Source: Bacillota bacterium
GTDB lineage: Bacteria; Bacillota_A; Clostridia; Acetivibrionales; DUMB01
DNA: 8,901 nt
Direction of reading: 5' to 3'
Assembly: GCA_023621975.1 (NCBI GenBank)
Contig: JAMOAC010000111.1
Location: forward strand, 1 to 8,901
Position 1 is the first letter of the stretch. The number at the start of each line of letters is the position of its first letter. The notes under the pieces were generated by a model, which was not told the origin of the DNA, did not search any database, and worked only from the letters and a program-made list of their open reading frames with translations. Positions 1-6,646 of this stretch are shown one piece after another. Both the position numbers and the translations under genes were made by a program.

Positions 1-286
1 TGAAGGCAGGGAGATAGACTGTATTGCCAGAAAGATTATTACTGAGGCAGGCTATGGAGAAAATTTCGGACATTCCTTAGGCCACGGCGTAGGTCTTGAG
101 ATACATGAAGAACCCAGATTTTCTCCTGAAAGCGGTCAAATTATGGAAAACGGCATGACGGTTACAGTTGAACCGGGGATATACATTAAAGGGACAGGCG
201 GAGTGAGGATAGAGGATTTAATTGTAATAAACGACCAGGATCCTGTCGTATTGACAAAATCACCAAAGGAACTGATAGTATTGTAA
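1..286 (+). CDS. Xaa-Pro aminopeptidase (M24B), 3' end only
   Basis: This is the C-terminal 94 residues of a metallopeptidase that releases N-terminal residues preceding proline. The start lies outside the window. Codons run in frame from base 2 to the TAA at 284-286. The 'pita-bread' fold C-terminal motifs are all visible. GHSLGHGVG carries the metal-binding His (second His) and the upstream substrate-site His. EIHEEP carries a further active-site His. VEPGIY and RIEDLIVI supply the two Glu metal ligands. The two Asp ligands would be upstream. A neighbouring efp gene is also found in Bacillus subtilis (yqhT-efp), which supports a cytosolic PepP-like dipeptidase or aminopeptidase. Aminopeptidase P and prolidase cannot be told apart from this fragment, so no symbol is given. 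No intrinsic terminator follows the stop. Confidence 0.93.
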   Translation, partial: EGREIDCIARKIITEAGYGENFGHSLGHGVGLEIHEEPRFSPESGQIMENGMTVTVEPGIYIKGTGGVRIEDLIVINDQDPVVLTKSPKELIVL

Positions 287-291
287 CCCGT

Positions 292-317
292 TAATTACAG
301 CATCTAATTACAGTATC
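292..317. repeat. 13-bp imperfect tandem duplication
   Basis: TAATTACAGCATC (292-304) is followed directly by TAATTACAGTATC (305-317), a tandem copy with one C/T difference. It lies just after the peptidase stop codon. It is short enough to be a slippage or microduplication product. Confidence 0.6.
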
Positions 318-331
318 CTAGAAAAAATTTC

Positions 332-360
332 TTGAAATAAGCGGTATTTTAATTTAATAT
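332..360 (+). promoter_or_regulatory. Candidate sigma-A promoter for efp
   Basis: TTGAAA (332-337, 5/6 to TTGACA) is separated by exactly 17 bases from TAATAT (355-360, 4/6 to TATAAT). This gives an untranslated leader of about 70 bases before efp. It fits a housekeeping gene needing its own vegetative promoter. Start-site mapping is not available, and AT-rich sequence makes chance matches possible. Confidence 0.5.
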
Positions 361-440
361 AAAACTATGTATGCTGTGATTTATATACGAAATACTGTTT
401 AAAATATCAATATAAGCTATTAAAGGTGGAGGGATTTGAA

Positions 441-998
441 ATGATTACAGCTGGAGATTTCAAAAACGGAGTAACATTTGAACTTGATGGACAAATATAT
501 CAGGTAGTGGAGTTTCAGCATGTCAAGCCGGGAAAAGGTGCAGCATTCGTGAGAACCAAATTAAAGAATATAGTAACAGGTGCTACCATTGAAAAGACCT
601 TCAGCCCGACAGACAAAATGCCAAAGGCTCATATTGAAAGAAAAGACATGCAATACCTGTACAATGACGGAGACCTGTACTATTTTATGGATATGGAAAC
701 TTATGAGCAGACACCGTTGAGCAAGGAGCAGGTCGGCGACTCGCTCAAATTCGTCAAGGAAAACGAGATTGTAAAAATACTGTCCCATAAAGGAAATGTA
801 TTCGGAATTGAGCCACCTACATTTGTTGAGCTGAAAGTAACGCATACCGAACCAGGATTTAAGGGAGATACTGCAACCGGCGCGACAAAGCCAGCTACTG
901 TTGAGACGGGTGTAACTGTAAAAGTGCCTCTTTTTGTTAACGAGGGCGACATAATTAGAATAGATACCAGAACGGGTGAATATATGGAAAGATTATAA
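441..998 (+). CDS. efp: Elongation factor P
   Basis: EF-P binds between the ribosomal P and E sites and stimulates peptide-bond formation at polyproline stretches. The 185-residue length is typical. The N-terminal KOW-like domain begins [10 protein letters not shown]. The loop reads [10 protein letters not shown] with Lys32 at its tip, the residue that carries the modification in many bacteria. The two OB domains end in the family signature [17 protein letters not shown]. The ATG at 441 is chosen because AGGTGGAGG (424-432) sits 8 bases upstream and the family begins MI(T/S)AGDF. An upstream in-frame GTG at 426 overlaps that ribosome site. A Lys rather than Arg at position 32 matches the Bacillus-type factor, but no modification-enzyme gene is present here. 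It is probably cotranscribed with the next gene. Confidence 0.98.
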   Translation: MITAGDFKNGVTFELDGQIYQVVEFQHVKPGKGAAFVRTKLKNIVTGATIEKTFSPTDKMPKAHIERKDMQYLYNDGDLYYFMDMETYEQTPLSKEQVGDSLKFVKENEIVKILSHKGNVFGIEPPTFVELKVTHTEPGFKGDTATGATKPATVETGVTVKVPLFVNEGDIIRIDTRTGEYMERL

Positions 999-1083
999 AG
1001 GAGCACGCTGAAGGAATAAAATGTGGCGTTTTGGGAAATAAAAAATAATTAAATGGAACATATCACGCTACTGGAGGTTAAAT

Positions 1084-1485
1084 ATGGGTTATTTGAGCGA
1101 AAGGGTAGCTTACCTTAAAGGCCTGGTAGAAGGGATGCAGATTAATGATGCATCAAATGAAGGCAAGCTGATAAAGGCGATTATCGACGTCCTGGACGAC
1201 TTTGCCCTTACAATTGAAGATATAGAGGAAGTCCAGGATCAAATAAGTGAACAGATGGAAGGCATTGATGAAGATCTGGCAGAAGTTGAAGAAGCAGTGT
1301 TTGGTGACGAAGACGACGAATACTGCTGTGATGATGAAATTGAATGCCCTCATTGCGGAGAGGCAATTGATATTGATGATATAGTGTTGGACAAGGACAC
1401 CAAGAGCTTTGAATGTCCATACTGCCATAAAAAAATAGACGTTGAATGGGAATGCGAATGTGACGATGACGATTCCGACGATTAA
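1084..1485 (+). CDS. CD1247-type N-terminal domain protein with C-terminal zinc ribbon
   Basis: This small (133 aa), strongly acidic protein has no known function. Residues 1-75 resemble the clostridial CD1247 N-terminal domain (YLSERVAYLKGL, then GKLIKAIIDVLDD) and are predicted mostly helical, with a likely coiled coil around 45-72. Residues 88-114 hold a zinc-ribbon pattern, CPHC (88-91) and CPYC (111-114). Two further Cys pairs flank it, C81-C82 and C124-x-C126, giving eight Cys in about 46 residues. The tail ends in a run of Asp. There is no signal peptide or membrane segment, so it is likely cytosolic. GGAGG sits 7-8 bases upstream of the ATG. It follows efp by 85 bases with no terminator between, and a strong terminator follows it. 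As I recall, databases sometimes label such proteins AraC-type regulators, but no helix-turn-helix is evident. The family assignment is from memory. Confidence 0.85.
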   Translation: MGYLSERVAYLKGLVEGMQINDASNEGKLIKAIIDVLDDFALTIEDIEEVQDQISEQMEGIDEDLAEVEEAVFGDEDDEYCCDDEIECPHCGEAIDIDDIVLDKDTKSFECPYCHKKIDVEWECECDDDDSDD

Positions 1486-1509
1486 GAAATGGTGCATTCC
1501 ACCTGGATG

Positions 1510-1547
1510 AAAGCTTTGGCAGCCAAACGGCTGTCAGGGCTTTTTTT
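1510..1547 (+). terminator. Strong intrinsic terminator after the efp operon
   Basis: The left arm AAAGCTTTGGCAGCC (1510-1524) pairs along its whole 15 bases with GGCTGTCAGGGCTTT (1529-1543), counting three G-U pairs. The loop is AAAC. A run of seven T (1541-1547) follows, partly within the stem base. This separates efp and its neighbour from the spoIIIA operon. Confidence 0.93.
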
Positions 1548-1688
1548 ATTGTGTAAATATTTTATTGCTTAAATCTCTAAAATTATCTTCATTATCTTCA
1601 GTCATAAATTTGGACAAAGCTAAATATATTGTTATAGGTAATAAATGAATTTTATGAAATGCAGCATTATGATGCATAACCTGAAAGA

Positions 1689-1716
1689 TTAACTTTACAT
1701 TAACAGTCCATATAAG
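1689..1716 (+). promoter_or_regulatory. Possible sigma-E promoter region of spoIIIA
   Basis: The 202 bases from 1548 to 1749 contain no gene and must hold the spoIIIA promoter. In Bacillus that promoter is read by mother-cell sigma-E. CATATAAG (1709-1716) matches a CATA(C/T)A(A/C)T-type -10 box at 7 of 8 positions. The sequence 13-15 bases upstream (around 1688-1695, ATTAACTT) is only a weak -35 match. An alternative -10 is CATAACCT (1675-1682). The region is otherwise featureless and AT-rich. Confidence 0.25.
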
Positions 1717-1749
1717 GTGCGGCAAAATACCAAAGAAGGGGGACCAAAG

Positions 1750-2760
1750 ATGTTGACTGAAGATAAGGTAAGAATAGGAAACGCAGATTACAAGAATCCC
1801 GTGAATGGTATACTTCCTTTTGTTTCCCAGGGAATAAGAAGCGTGTTGGAGAAAGTTGACAGAAAAGTTTTGGAGACGGCAGAGGAAATAAGGCTTAGGG
1901 CAGGCAAGCCGTTGATAATACAGCAACATTTAAAGGAATGGTTCGTATCAGGGAACGGGAGCATTAGCGAAGTTTGCATTGAACCGTATCTGGTTGATCA
2001 GTCCGAACTGTTGAAAACAATTGAAATAATGAGTGAAAATTCAATTTATGCCTATCAGGATGAGATTAAAAACGGTTTCATAACCCTAAAGGGCGGCCAC
2101 AGGGTGGGGATTGCCGGAAAGGTAGTGCTGGACGGAAATTCAATAAAAAATATAAAGAACATTTCCGGGCTTAATATAAGAATCTCAAGGGAAATTCCAG
2201 GTTGTTCAGACCATGTCATAAATTATGTCCTCAACAAAAAAGGCGGGATATACAATACCCTGATCATATCACCGCCGCAATGCGGTAAGACCACAATTCT
2301 CCGGGATCTTGCAAGGAAAATAAGCGATGGAATCAGTGAAAAAGGTTTCAAAGGCATGAAAGTCGGGATTGTAGACGAAAGGTCGGAAATAGCAGCATGC
2401 TATAAAGGTGTCCCTCAGAATGATGTAGGGATAAGAACGGATATAATGGACGGTTGCCCTAAGTCTCTCGGCATGTGTATGATGATAAGGTCCATGTCGC
2501 CTCAGGTGGTTATAACCGATGAAATAGGCGGAACGGGTGATAAGGAGGCAATATTAAGCGTAATTAATGCCGGGGTGAAAATTATTGCAACGGCTCACGG
2601 ATACAACCTTACGGAATTGAAAAGCAGGCGTGAAGTCATCGGACTTATGGAGGAAAAGGTGTTTGAAAGGTTCATAGTGCTAAACAATTCAAAAGGTCCA
2701 GGAACTCTGGCAGAGGTTATAGACGGACTTACTAACGATGTTTTGTACAGAGGGGGATAA
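1750..2760 (+). CDS. spoIIIAA: Stage III sporulation protein AA, secretion-type ATPase
   Basis: SpoIIIAA is the mother-cell ATPase of the SpoIIIA-SpoIIQ channel and is related to type II/IV secretion ATPases. It probably powers assembly or transport after engulfment. The protein has 336 residues (Bacillus about 307). Walker A is SPPQCGKTT at 174-182, with catalytic Lys180. Walker B is VVITDE with Asp257-Glu258. GIVDERSEIAACY and the SMSPQVV stretch before Walker B are family signatures. The first Walker A Gly is Ser here. There is no membrane segment, so it should be cytosolic and recruited to the membrane partners. The ATG at 1750 is chosen because AAGGGGG (1736-1742) lies 7 bases upstream. 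A GTG at 1717 in the same frame lacks a ribosome site and falls at the candidate promoter. It is the first gene of the operon, 2 bases from spoIIIAB. Confidence 0.97.
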   Translation: MLTEDKVRIGNADYKNPVNGILPFVSQGIRSVLEKVDRKVLETAEEIRLRAGKPLIIQQHLKEWFVSGNGSISEVCIEPYLVDQSELLKTIEIMSENSIYAYQDEIKNGFITLKGGHRVGIAGKVVLDGNSIKNIKNISGLNIRISREIPGCSDHVINYVLNKKGGIYNTLIISPPQCGKTTILRDLARKISDGISEKGFKGMKVGIVDERSEIAACYKGVPQNDVGIRTDIMDGCPKSLGMCMMIRSMSPQVVITDEIGGTGDKEAILSVINAGVKIIATAHGYNLTELKSRREVIGLMEEKVFERFIVLNNSKGPGTLAEVIDGLTNDVLYRGG

Positions 2761-2762
2761 AA

Positions 2763-3284
2763 ATGCTTCTGAAAATAATGGGAGCATTAACTGTACTTCT
2801 TTCTTCAACATTCCTGGGATTTGTACTGTCAAGGGATTGTGCCAGAAGGCCACAGGAATTGAGGGAATTGCAGCGGCTTTTCCAGATGTTTGAAAATGAG
2901 GTGCTCTACCTATCCAGTTTATTGTCGGAGGCCTTTGAAAATATAGCGAAATCAACAGACAGTGAAGTAGGTATCTTTTTTAAGTCAGCACTGGATAATT
3001 TGAATTCGGGAAACGGTATAACCGCTTCTGCAGTCTGGGAAAGAGCCGTGAAGGAAAACATAAAGTTTACTGCTCTAAATAAGGAAGATGAGCAGATTCT
3101 TATTTCCTTCGGCAAGATGCTGGGAAATTCCGACATGGAAGGACAGTTGAAAAACATAAGGCTTACAATAAGCCAGCTTAAACTCCAGGAACAGAAAGCT
3201 GAAGAAATAAGAAGCAAAAATGAGGCCATGTACAAAAGGCTTGGATTTCTGGGAGGAGCGGTTTTGGTATTAATTTTTTTATAA
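2763..3284 (+). CDS. spoIIIAB: Stage III sporulation protein AB
   Basis: This 173-residue membrane protein (Bacillus about 171) is distantly like the GspF platform of type II secretion systems and is thought to sit at the base of the channel near the SpoIIIAA ATPase. A hydrophobic segment at 5-22 is followed by a charged helical region with the family wording RRPQELRELQRLFQMFENEVLYLSS. A second hydrophobic segment ends the protein (about 160-173). The middle helices (65-155) should face the cytosol. Its ribosome site AGGGGG (2751-2756) lies inside the end of spoIIIAA, so translation of the two is probably coupled. The only intergenic distance is 2 bases. Confidence 0.96.
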   Translation: MLLKIMGALTVLLSSTFLGFVLSRDCARRPQELRELQRLFQMFENEVLYLSSLLSEAFENIAKSTDSEVGIFFKSALDNLNSGNGITASAVWERAVKENIKFTALNKEDEQILISFGKMLGNSDMEGQLKNIRLTISQLKLQEQKAEEIRSKNEAMYKRLGFLGGAVLVLIFL

Positions 3285-3291
3285 CTTCATC

Positions 3292-3313
3292 AAAAATACT
3301 TAAAAAATACTTA
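3292..3313. repeat. 11-bp perfect tandem repeat between spoIIIAB and spoIIIAC
   Basis: AAAAATACTTA occurs twice in direct succession (3292-3302 and 3303-3313). A 14-bp loopless palindrome TTTTATTAATAAAA (3323-3336) follows shortly after. Both fall in the 78-base gap, which is the longest early gap in an otherwise compact operon. Confidence 0.65.
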
Positions 3314-3362
3314 ATCAATCCTTTTTATTAATAAAATGCAGCTTACGGAGGAGAAAAAAGCT

Positions 3363-3557
3363 ATGGGGATAGACTTGATTTTCAGAATTGCTGCCATAGG
3401 AATACTTGTCTCGGTATTAAATCAGGTGCTTATCAGGTCAGGCCGTGAAGAACAGGCTATGCTGACAACTCTTGCAGGGCTTGTTGTTGTCCTTATGATG
3501 GTAATAAAAGAGATTGTCAATCTTTTTGACACCATTAAGGCTATGTTCCACTTCTAA
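3363..3557 (+). CDS. spoIIIAC: Stage III sporulation protein AC
   Basis: This tiny membrane protein of 64 residues (Bacillus 68) has two hydrophobic segments (about 4-24 and 32-52) and is part of the inner core of the SpoIIIA complex. The wording MGIDLIFRIAAIGILV and the ending DTIKAMFHF match the family pattern (MGVDVNIIFQIAGVGI and KIKAVF in Bacillus, from memory). The ATG at 3363 is preferred because GGAGGAG (3348-3354) is 8 bases upstream and the family starts MG(I/V)D. An in-frame ATG at 3336 would add nine residues encoded over the ribosome site itself. The stop is 32 bases before the spoIIIAD start. Confidence 0.95.
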   Translation: MGIDLIFRIAAIGILVSVLNQVLIRSGREEQAMLTTLAGLVVVLMMVIKEIVNLFDTIKAMFHF

Positions 3558-3589
3558 TTCCCTACATATTCCAAAGGTGGTTGGTGCTG

Positions 3590-3976
3590 TTGGACATTGT
3601 TCAGATCGTCGGGCTTGGAATTGCCGTAACAATAATAATAATTGTCATAAAAGCGCAAAAACCGGAAATTGCCGTACAGTTAAGCCTGATTACGGGAATC
3701 GTCATATTTTTTCTCGTTGCAGGTAAGCTTGCGGCAATTGTGGACTTGCTTGAAAGCTATTTCAACAAGGCTGATATAGACATAATGTATTTTACTGTGC
3801 TGTTGAAAATAGTTGGTATTGCCTACATAGCTGAATTTGGGGCTGAAATGTGCAGGGATGCGGGAGAGTCATCTATTGCTTCGAAGATAGAGCTTGCAGC
3901 AAAAGTTATCATCATGACGCTTGCTGTCCCTATAGTTACTTCCCTCCTTGAGCTTTTAATCAGTATAATGCCCTGA
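3590..3976 (+). CDS. spoIIIAD: Stage III sporulation protein AD (TTG start)
   Basis: This multi-pass membrane protein is homologous in layout to SpoIIIAC plus an extra C-terminal part. It has 128 residues with hydrophobic segments around 7-20, 30-52, 66-82 and 103-124. It is a core membrane component of the SpoIIIA channel. The family signature LKIVGIAYIAEFGAEMCRDAG with SSIASKIELA spans about 72-103. No ATG is available near the N-terminus. TTG at 3590 lies 9 bases after AAAGGTGG (3573-3580) and yields the expected beginning MDIVQIVGLG. Other in-frame choices, GTG 3584 and TTG 3581, sit too close to the ribosome site. A 60-base gap with a hairpin separates it from spoIIIAE. Confidence 0.95.
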   Translation: MDIVQIVGLGIAVTIIIIVIKAQKPEIAVQLSLITGIVIFFLVAGKLAAIVDLLESYFNKADIDIMYFTVLLKIVGIAYIAEFGAEMCRDAGESSIASKIELAAKVIIMTLAVPIVTSLLELLISIMP

Positions 3977-3995
3977 TATCAGCATAATGCACTAA

Positions 3996-4018
3996 TAATT
4001 TATCAACATGATAATTTA
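3996..4018. repeat. Inverted repeat ahead of spoIIIAE
   Basis: TTATCA (4000-4005) and TGATAA (4009-4014) are perfect complements around the triplet ACA. After one T-T mismatch, three more pairs (TAA with TTA) extend the arms to 3996-4018. It lies 7 bases upstream of the spoIIIAE ribosome site GGTGGG (4025-4030). It could be an mRNA hairpin or a protein site. It is not a terminator, as no T run follows. Confidence 0.45.
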
Positions 4019-4036
4019 ACAGTCGGTGGGATAAAA

Positions 4037-5263
4037 ATGGTTTCCATAAACGAAAGATACTCCAAAAAAATAATCATGGTTGCCGCAGTATTGGTCCTAA
4101 TACTGTGCAGTAACCTGCATGTTTACAGCCGGCATGATGATACGGGGGAATACTCTTCAGAGGACTACAGTGAAAAAATCATCAATGAACAGATGCAGTC
4201 AGGCGAGATAGGCACGATTACAGAACAGCTGGAGAAGTATTCCGGAGAAGATATATATGAAATAATAGAAAACTATGACCCGAGGACGATAATCAGCGAC
4301 ACGGCCAGGGGAAAATTTGAATTTAGCTTTAGCGGTTTCATCAACGGAATACTGGGTTATTTCTTCAAGGAAATTTATCAGAATATACATATTCTTATAA
4401 AGCTTATAATACTGTCCGTGCTTTGTGCCATACTCAGAAATCTTCAGTCATCGTTTTTAAGCGAAAGCGTGGGAGAAATAGCGTTTTATGCCTGCTATGC
4501 AATAGTGGTGTCCGTAGTGCTTGTAAGTTTCAACTCGGCACTCAGGATGAGCGCTGAAGTTATTGACAGGATGGTCGGATTCATGTATGCAACCGTACCT
4601 GTTCTGATTACGCTTCTTGTATCCGGCGGTAACATTACATCGGGCGGGATTTTTCAGCCTGCACTTATAATGGTGACTGAAATTTCAGCTACATTGATAA
4701 AAAACATATTTATTCCGCTTATATTTCTGTCCACAATCCTTTCGATAATTAACAATATCTCGGACAAGATCCACATTTCAAAGCTTGCAGGCTTTATTAA
4801 ACAAATTTCCGGTTGGGCCCTGGGGCTTATACTTACCGTCTTTGTCGCAATAGTATCCGTTCAGGGTACCCTTGGAGCGGTAGTTGACGGGGTTGCCAGT
4901 AAAACTGCCAAATACGCCATAGGAATAGCAATACCTGTTGCCGGCAAATACCTTGCTGATGCTGCCGATACGGTGATTGGCTGTACGCTCCTTCTGAAAA
5001 ATGCTGCCGGCGTTGCCGCAATGATTGGTGTTATTGCCATATGCATAGGACCCATACTTAAAATTGCGGTAATCGTTGCTATTTACAAGCTTGCGGCAGC
5101 TCTGGCGGAGCCAATAGCTGACAAAAGAATTTCATCATGCATAGGTGAAGTAGGCAATGCAATGACATTTGTTCTCGGAATTTCTGCATCGGTAGCATTC
5201 ATGTTTTTTGTAACCATAACGGCAATAGTCAGTGCGGGGAATTTAAGCACGATGATCAGATAG
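4037..5263 (+). CDS. spoIIIAE: Stage III sporulation protein AE, polytopic channel component
   Basis: This is the largest membrane protein of the SpoIIIA complex, 408 residues (Bacillus about 399). An N-terminal signal or anchor (basic 7-11, hydrophobic 12-29) is followed by an acidic outer-face region (33-95) and then about seven hydrophobic stretches (near 117-134, 148-166, 183-196, 205-238, 258-278, 326-355, 374-399). The motif ending EIYQNIHILIKLIILSVLC and the segment VDGVASKTAKYAIGIAIPVAG (284-304 region) are typical of the family. It probably forms the membrane-embedded passage. The ATG at 4037 is 6 bases after GGTGGG. The stop TAG at 5261-5263 is directly followed, in the same frame, by the spoIIIAF leader. 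Confidence 0.96.
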   Translation: MVSINERYSKKIIMVAAVLVLILCSNLHVYSRHDDTGEYSSEDYSEKIINEQMQSGEIGTITEQLEKYSGEDIYEIIENYDPRTIISDTARGKFEFSFSGFINGILGYFFKEIYQNIHILIKLIILSVLCAILRNLQSSFLSESVGEIAFYACYAIVVSVVLVSFNSALRMSAEVIDRMVGFMYATVPVLITLLVSGGNITSGGIFQPALIMVTEISATLIKNIFIPLIFLSTILSIINNISDKIHISKLAGFIKQISGWALGLILTVFVAIVSVQGTLGAVVDGVASKTAKYAIGIAIPVAGKYLADAADTVIGCTLLLKNAAGVAAMIGVIAICIGPILKIAVIVAIYKLAAALAEPIADKRISSCIGEVGNAMTFVLGISASVAFMFFVTITAIVSAGNLSTMIR

Positions 5264-5287
5264 GGAAGGACGGCGATTGTTGCCTTG
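5263..5287 (+). promoter_or_regulatory. Ribosome site and non-ATG start region of spoIIIAF
   Basis: GGGAAGGA (5263-5270) overlaps the last base of the spoIIIAE stop. The first in-frame candidate starts are ATT at 5276 (5 bases away) and TTG at 5285 (14 bases away). Neither spacing and codon combination is ideal, so the true start is uncertain by three codons. Confidence 0.6.
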
Positions 5288-5950
5288 ATTGAGTTCATAA
5301 GAAGCTGGATGTTAAATATCATAATTATTGCCACCCTGATTGTTTTGCTTGAAATCCTGATACCTGCGAGAAAGATGAAAAAATACGTCAATATGGTATC
5401 GGGGATTATCATGATAATTGCTGTGATAAATCCGTTAACCGGCTTGTTTAACAAGGAGGTGAGCCTGAAAGAATTTCAAATATCAGGTAGCAATTATATT
5501 GATAAAAAGGAAATAGAAAAGAACAGCGAGGTGTTGGAGAAAAGGCAGATGGAGCAAATAGTGGAGCTGTACAGGCAAAAGGTCATAAACCATATCAGGG
5601 AAATTGCAATATCAGTGGATGGAGTACACAATGCAGAGGTTGATGTGATTATCAACGAAGACTATACTTCCAGGAATTTCGGTGAAGTCAAGAGGGCCTA
5701 CATATACCTTGATATGAAGGGAGATTCAAGCACTGTCAAGCCTGTTAAGGAGATAGAAAAAATATGGGTGGGAGGGGATAAAACCGGCAGGGAGCCGGAG
5801 CGGGATGAAAATGAGGCGGATGAAATAGACAGGGAGATTGTAAGCAGGATACAAACACAGGTAAACAGCATCCTTGGAATCGAAGCTGACAATATAATAA
5901 TTTCTTTACTGGAGAACAGGGGTGATGTGGATGTCAAAGAAGATTTCTGA
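5285..5950 (+). CDS. spoIIIAF: Stage III sporulation protein AF
   Basis: SpoIIIAF has two membrane helices (about 9-26 and 36-54) and a soluble domain in the intermembrane space. It has 221 residues from the TTG start. The N-terminus IEFIRSW followed by LEILIPARKMKKYVNMVSGIIM fits the Bacillus family pattern, so starting at the later ATG (5309) would cut into the first helix. The soluble part has a ring-building-type order. A helix spans about 85-111 and a strand AEVDVII spans 117-123. A second strand RAYIYLDM spans 137-144, followed by a charged insertion. A helix then spans 182-197 and a strand NIIISL spans 203-208. It is in the same frame as spoIIIAE, separated by its TAG. Its end overlaps spoIIIAG by 20 bases, implying coupled translation. 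Confidence 0.95.
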   Translation: MIEFIRSWMLNIIIIATLIVLLEILIPARKMKKYVNMVSGIIMIIAVINPLTGLFNKEVSLKEFQISGSNYIDKKEIEKNSEVLEKRQMEQIVELYRQKVINHIREIAISVDGVHNAEVDVIINEDYTSRNFGEVKRAYIYLDMKGDSSTVKPVKEIEKIWVGGDKTGREPERDENEADEIDREIVSRIQTQVNSILGIEADNIIISLLENRGDVDVKEDF

Positions 5951-6542
5951 TTTTTTAAAAAAACTTTACAGCACTCATGGCAGGAAGAAAATTATTGAAA
6001 ATACCGTTATCGTAATAATTGCAGGAATGATCATACTGATAGCCGGAAGCAGTTTGTTTGATTCGGGAAAAGACAAAAAAAACAGCCTTCCTGAAAATAC
6101 AGGCGCCGAAGTTGAGGCAGCAAGCAAAGAAGCACGTGATCCAATTAACGAAAACACAAGCCTTGAGGAAAGAATTGCAGCCATTCTGTCCCGGATAGAA
6201 GGCGTGGGCAAAGTCGATGTCATGATCACCTATGCTTCAGACGGCGAGATTGTACCTGCCGTGAACACAAAGGTTAATGAGAGCGACACTGACGAGAAAG
6301 ACAGCGGAGGTGGAACAAGAAAAATCAGGGAAGATAACAGGGAAACAACCATTGCCTATGAAGAGATGCAGGGTACAAAAAAGCCGATTATACTGACACA
6401 AAAAGAGCCTGAGGTCAGGGGGGTGATAGTGGTAGCGGAAGGAGGAGACAACGTTATTGTCAGGGATAAGATATGCAAGGCCGTACAAGTCCTTCTGGAC
6501 GTTCCCATTCACAAGGTACAGGTTTTTGAAAGAAAAAAATAG
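5931..6542 (+). CDS. spoIIIAG: Stage III sporulation protein AG, ring-forming channel protein
   Basis: In Bacillus, SpoIIIAG forms a large ring in the space between the two membranes. This protein has 203 residues, with a basic N-terminus and one membrane helix (24-42) followed by a linker (43-75). The ring-building domain starts with helix 78-89 (LEERIAAILSRIEGVG) and strand VDVMITY (95-101). A long insertion (102-160) follows, rich in Gly/Asp/Thr, where the Bacillus protein has its extra beta region. The domain ends VRGVIVVAEGGDN, a helix 178-189, and HKVQVFE. The start is placed at ATG 5931 with AGGGG (5918-5922) 8 bases upstream. ATG 5925 and GTG 5922 are possible alternatives adding two or three residues. 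It overlaps the end of spoIIIAF. Confidence 0.95.
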   Translation: MSKKISDFLKKLYSTHGRKKIIENTVIVIIAGMIILIAGSSLFDSGKDKKNSLPENTGAEVEAASKEARDPINENTSLEERIAAILSRIEGVGKVDVMITYASDGEIVPAVNTKVNESDTDEKDSGGGTRKIREDNRETTIAYEEMQGTKKPIILTQKEPEVRGVIVVAEGGDNVIVRDKICKAVQVLLDVPIHKVQVFERKK

Positions 6543-6646
6543 AAAAGCATAAATATTTGATATAAATTCAGGTGTTAAAGAATATATATCTATTGAAAAG
6601 TGGACGTGATGTCAACAAATATACTTGTTAAAGGGGGCATTTGGCG

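Noticed and set aside
426..440. Upstream GTG start for efp adding five residues
   Set aside because: It overlaps the ribosome site of the ATG at 441, and EF-P proteins begin at the MITAGDF position.
1021..1041. Mini open frame MWRFGK behind AAGGA, between efp and the CD1247-type gene
   Set aside because: Six codons only. There is no repeat of special codons and no attenuator structure after it, so chance is likely.
1717..1749. Upstream GTG start for spoIIIAA
   Set aside because: It has no ribosome site of its own. The added residues are encoded over the AAGGGGG site of the ATG at 1750.
1546..1929. Minus-strand open frame of 127 codons, and other antisense frames opposite the spoIIIA genes
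   Set aside because: They are shadows of + strand genes or AT-rich gap. They lack ribosome sites and recognisable domains.
3323..3336. Palindrome TTTTATTAATAAAA as a possible terminator before spoIIIAC
   Set aside because: There is no loop, no G-C pairs and no trailing T run. It would not form a stable RNA hairpin.
4097..4111. Lipobox-like LILC in the SpoIIIAE N-terminus
   Set aside because: The residue before Cys is Leu rather than Gly/Ala/Ser, so it does not fit a lipoprotein signal. It is more likely a plain signal or anchor helix.
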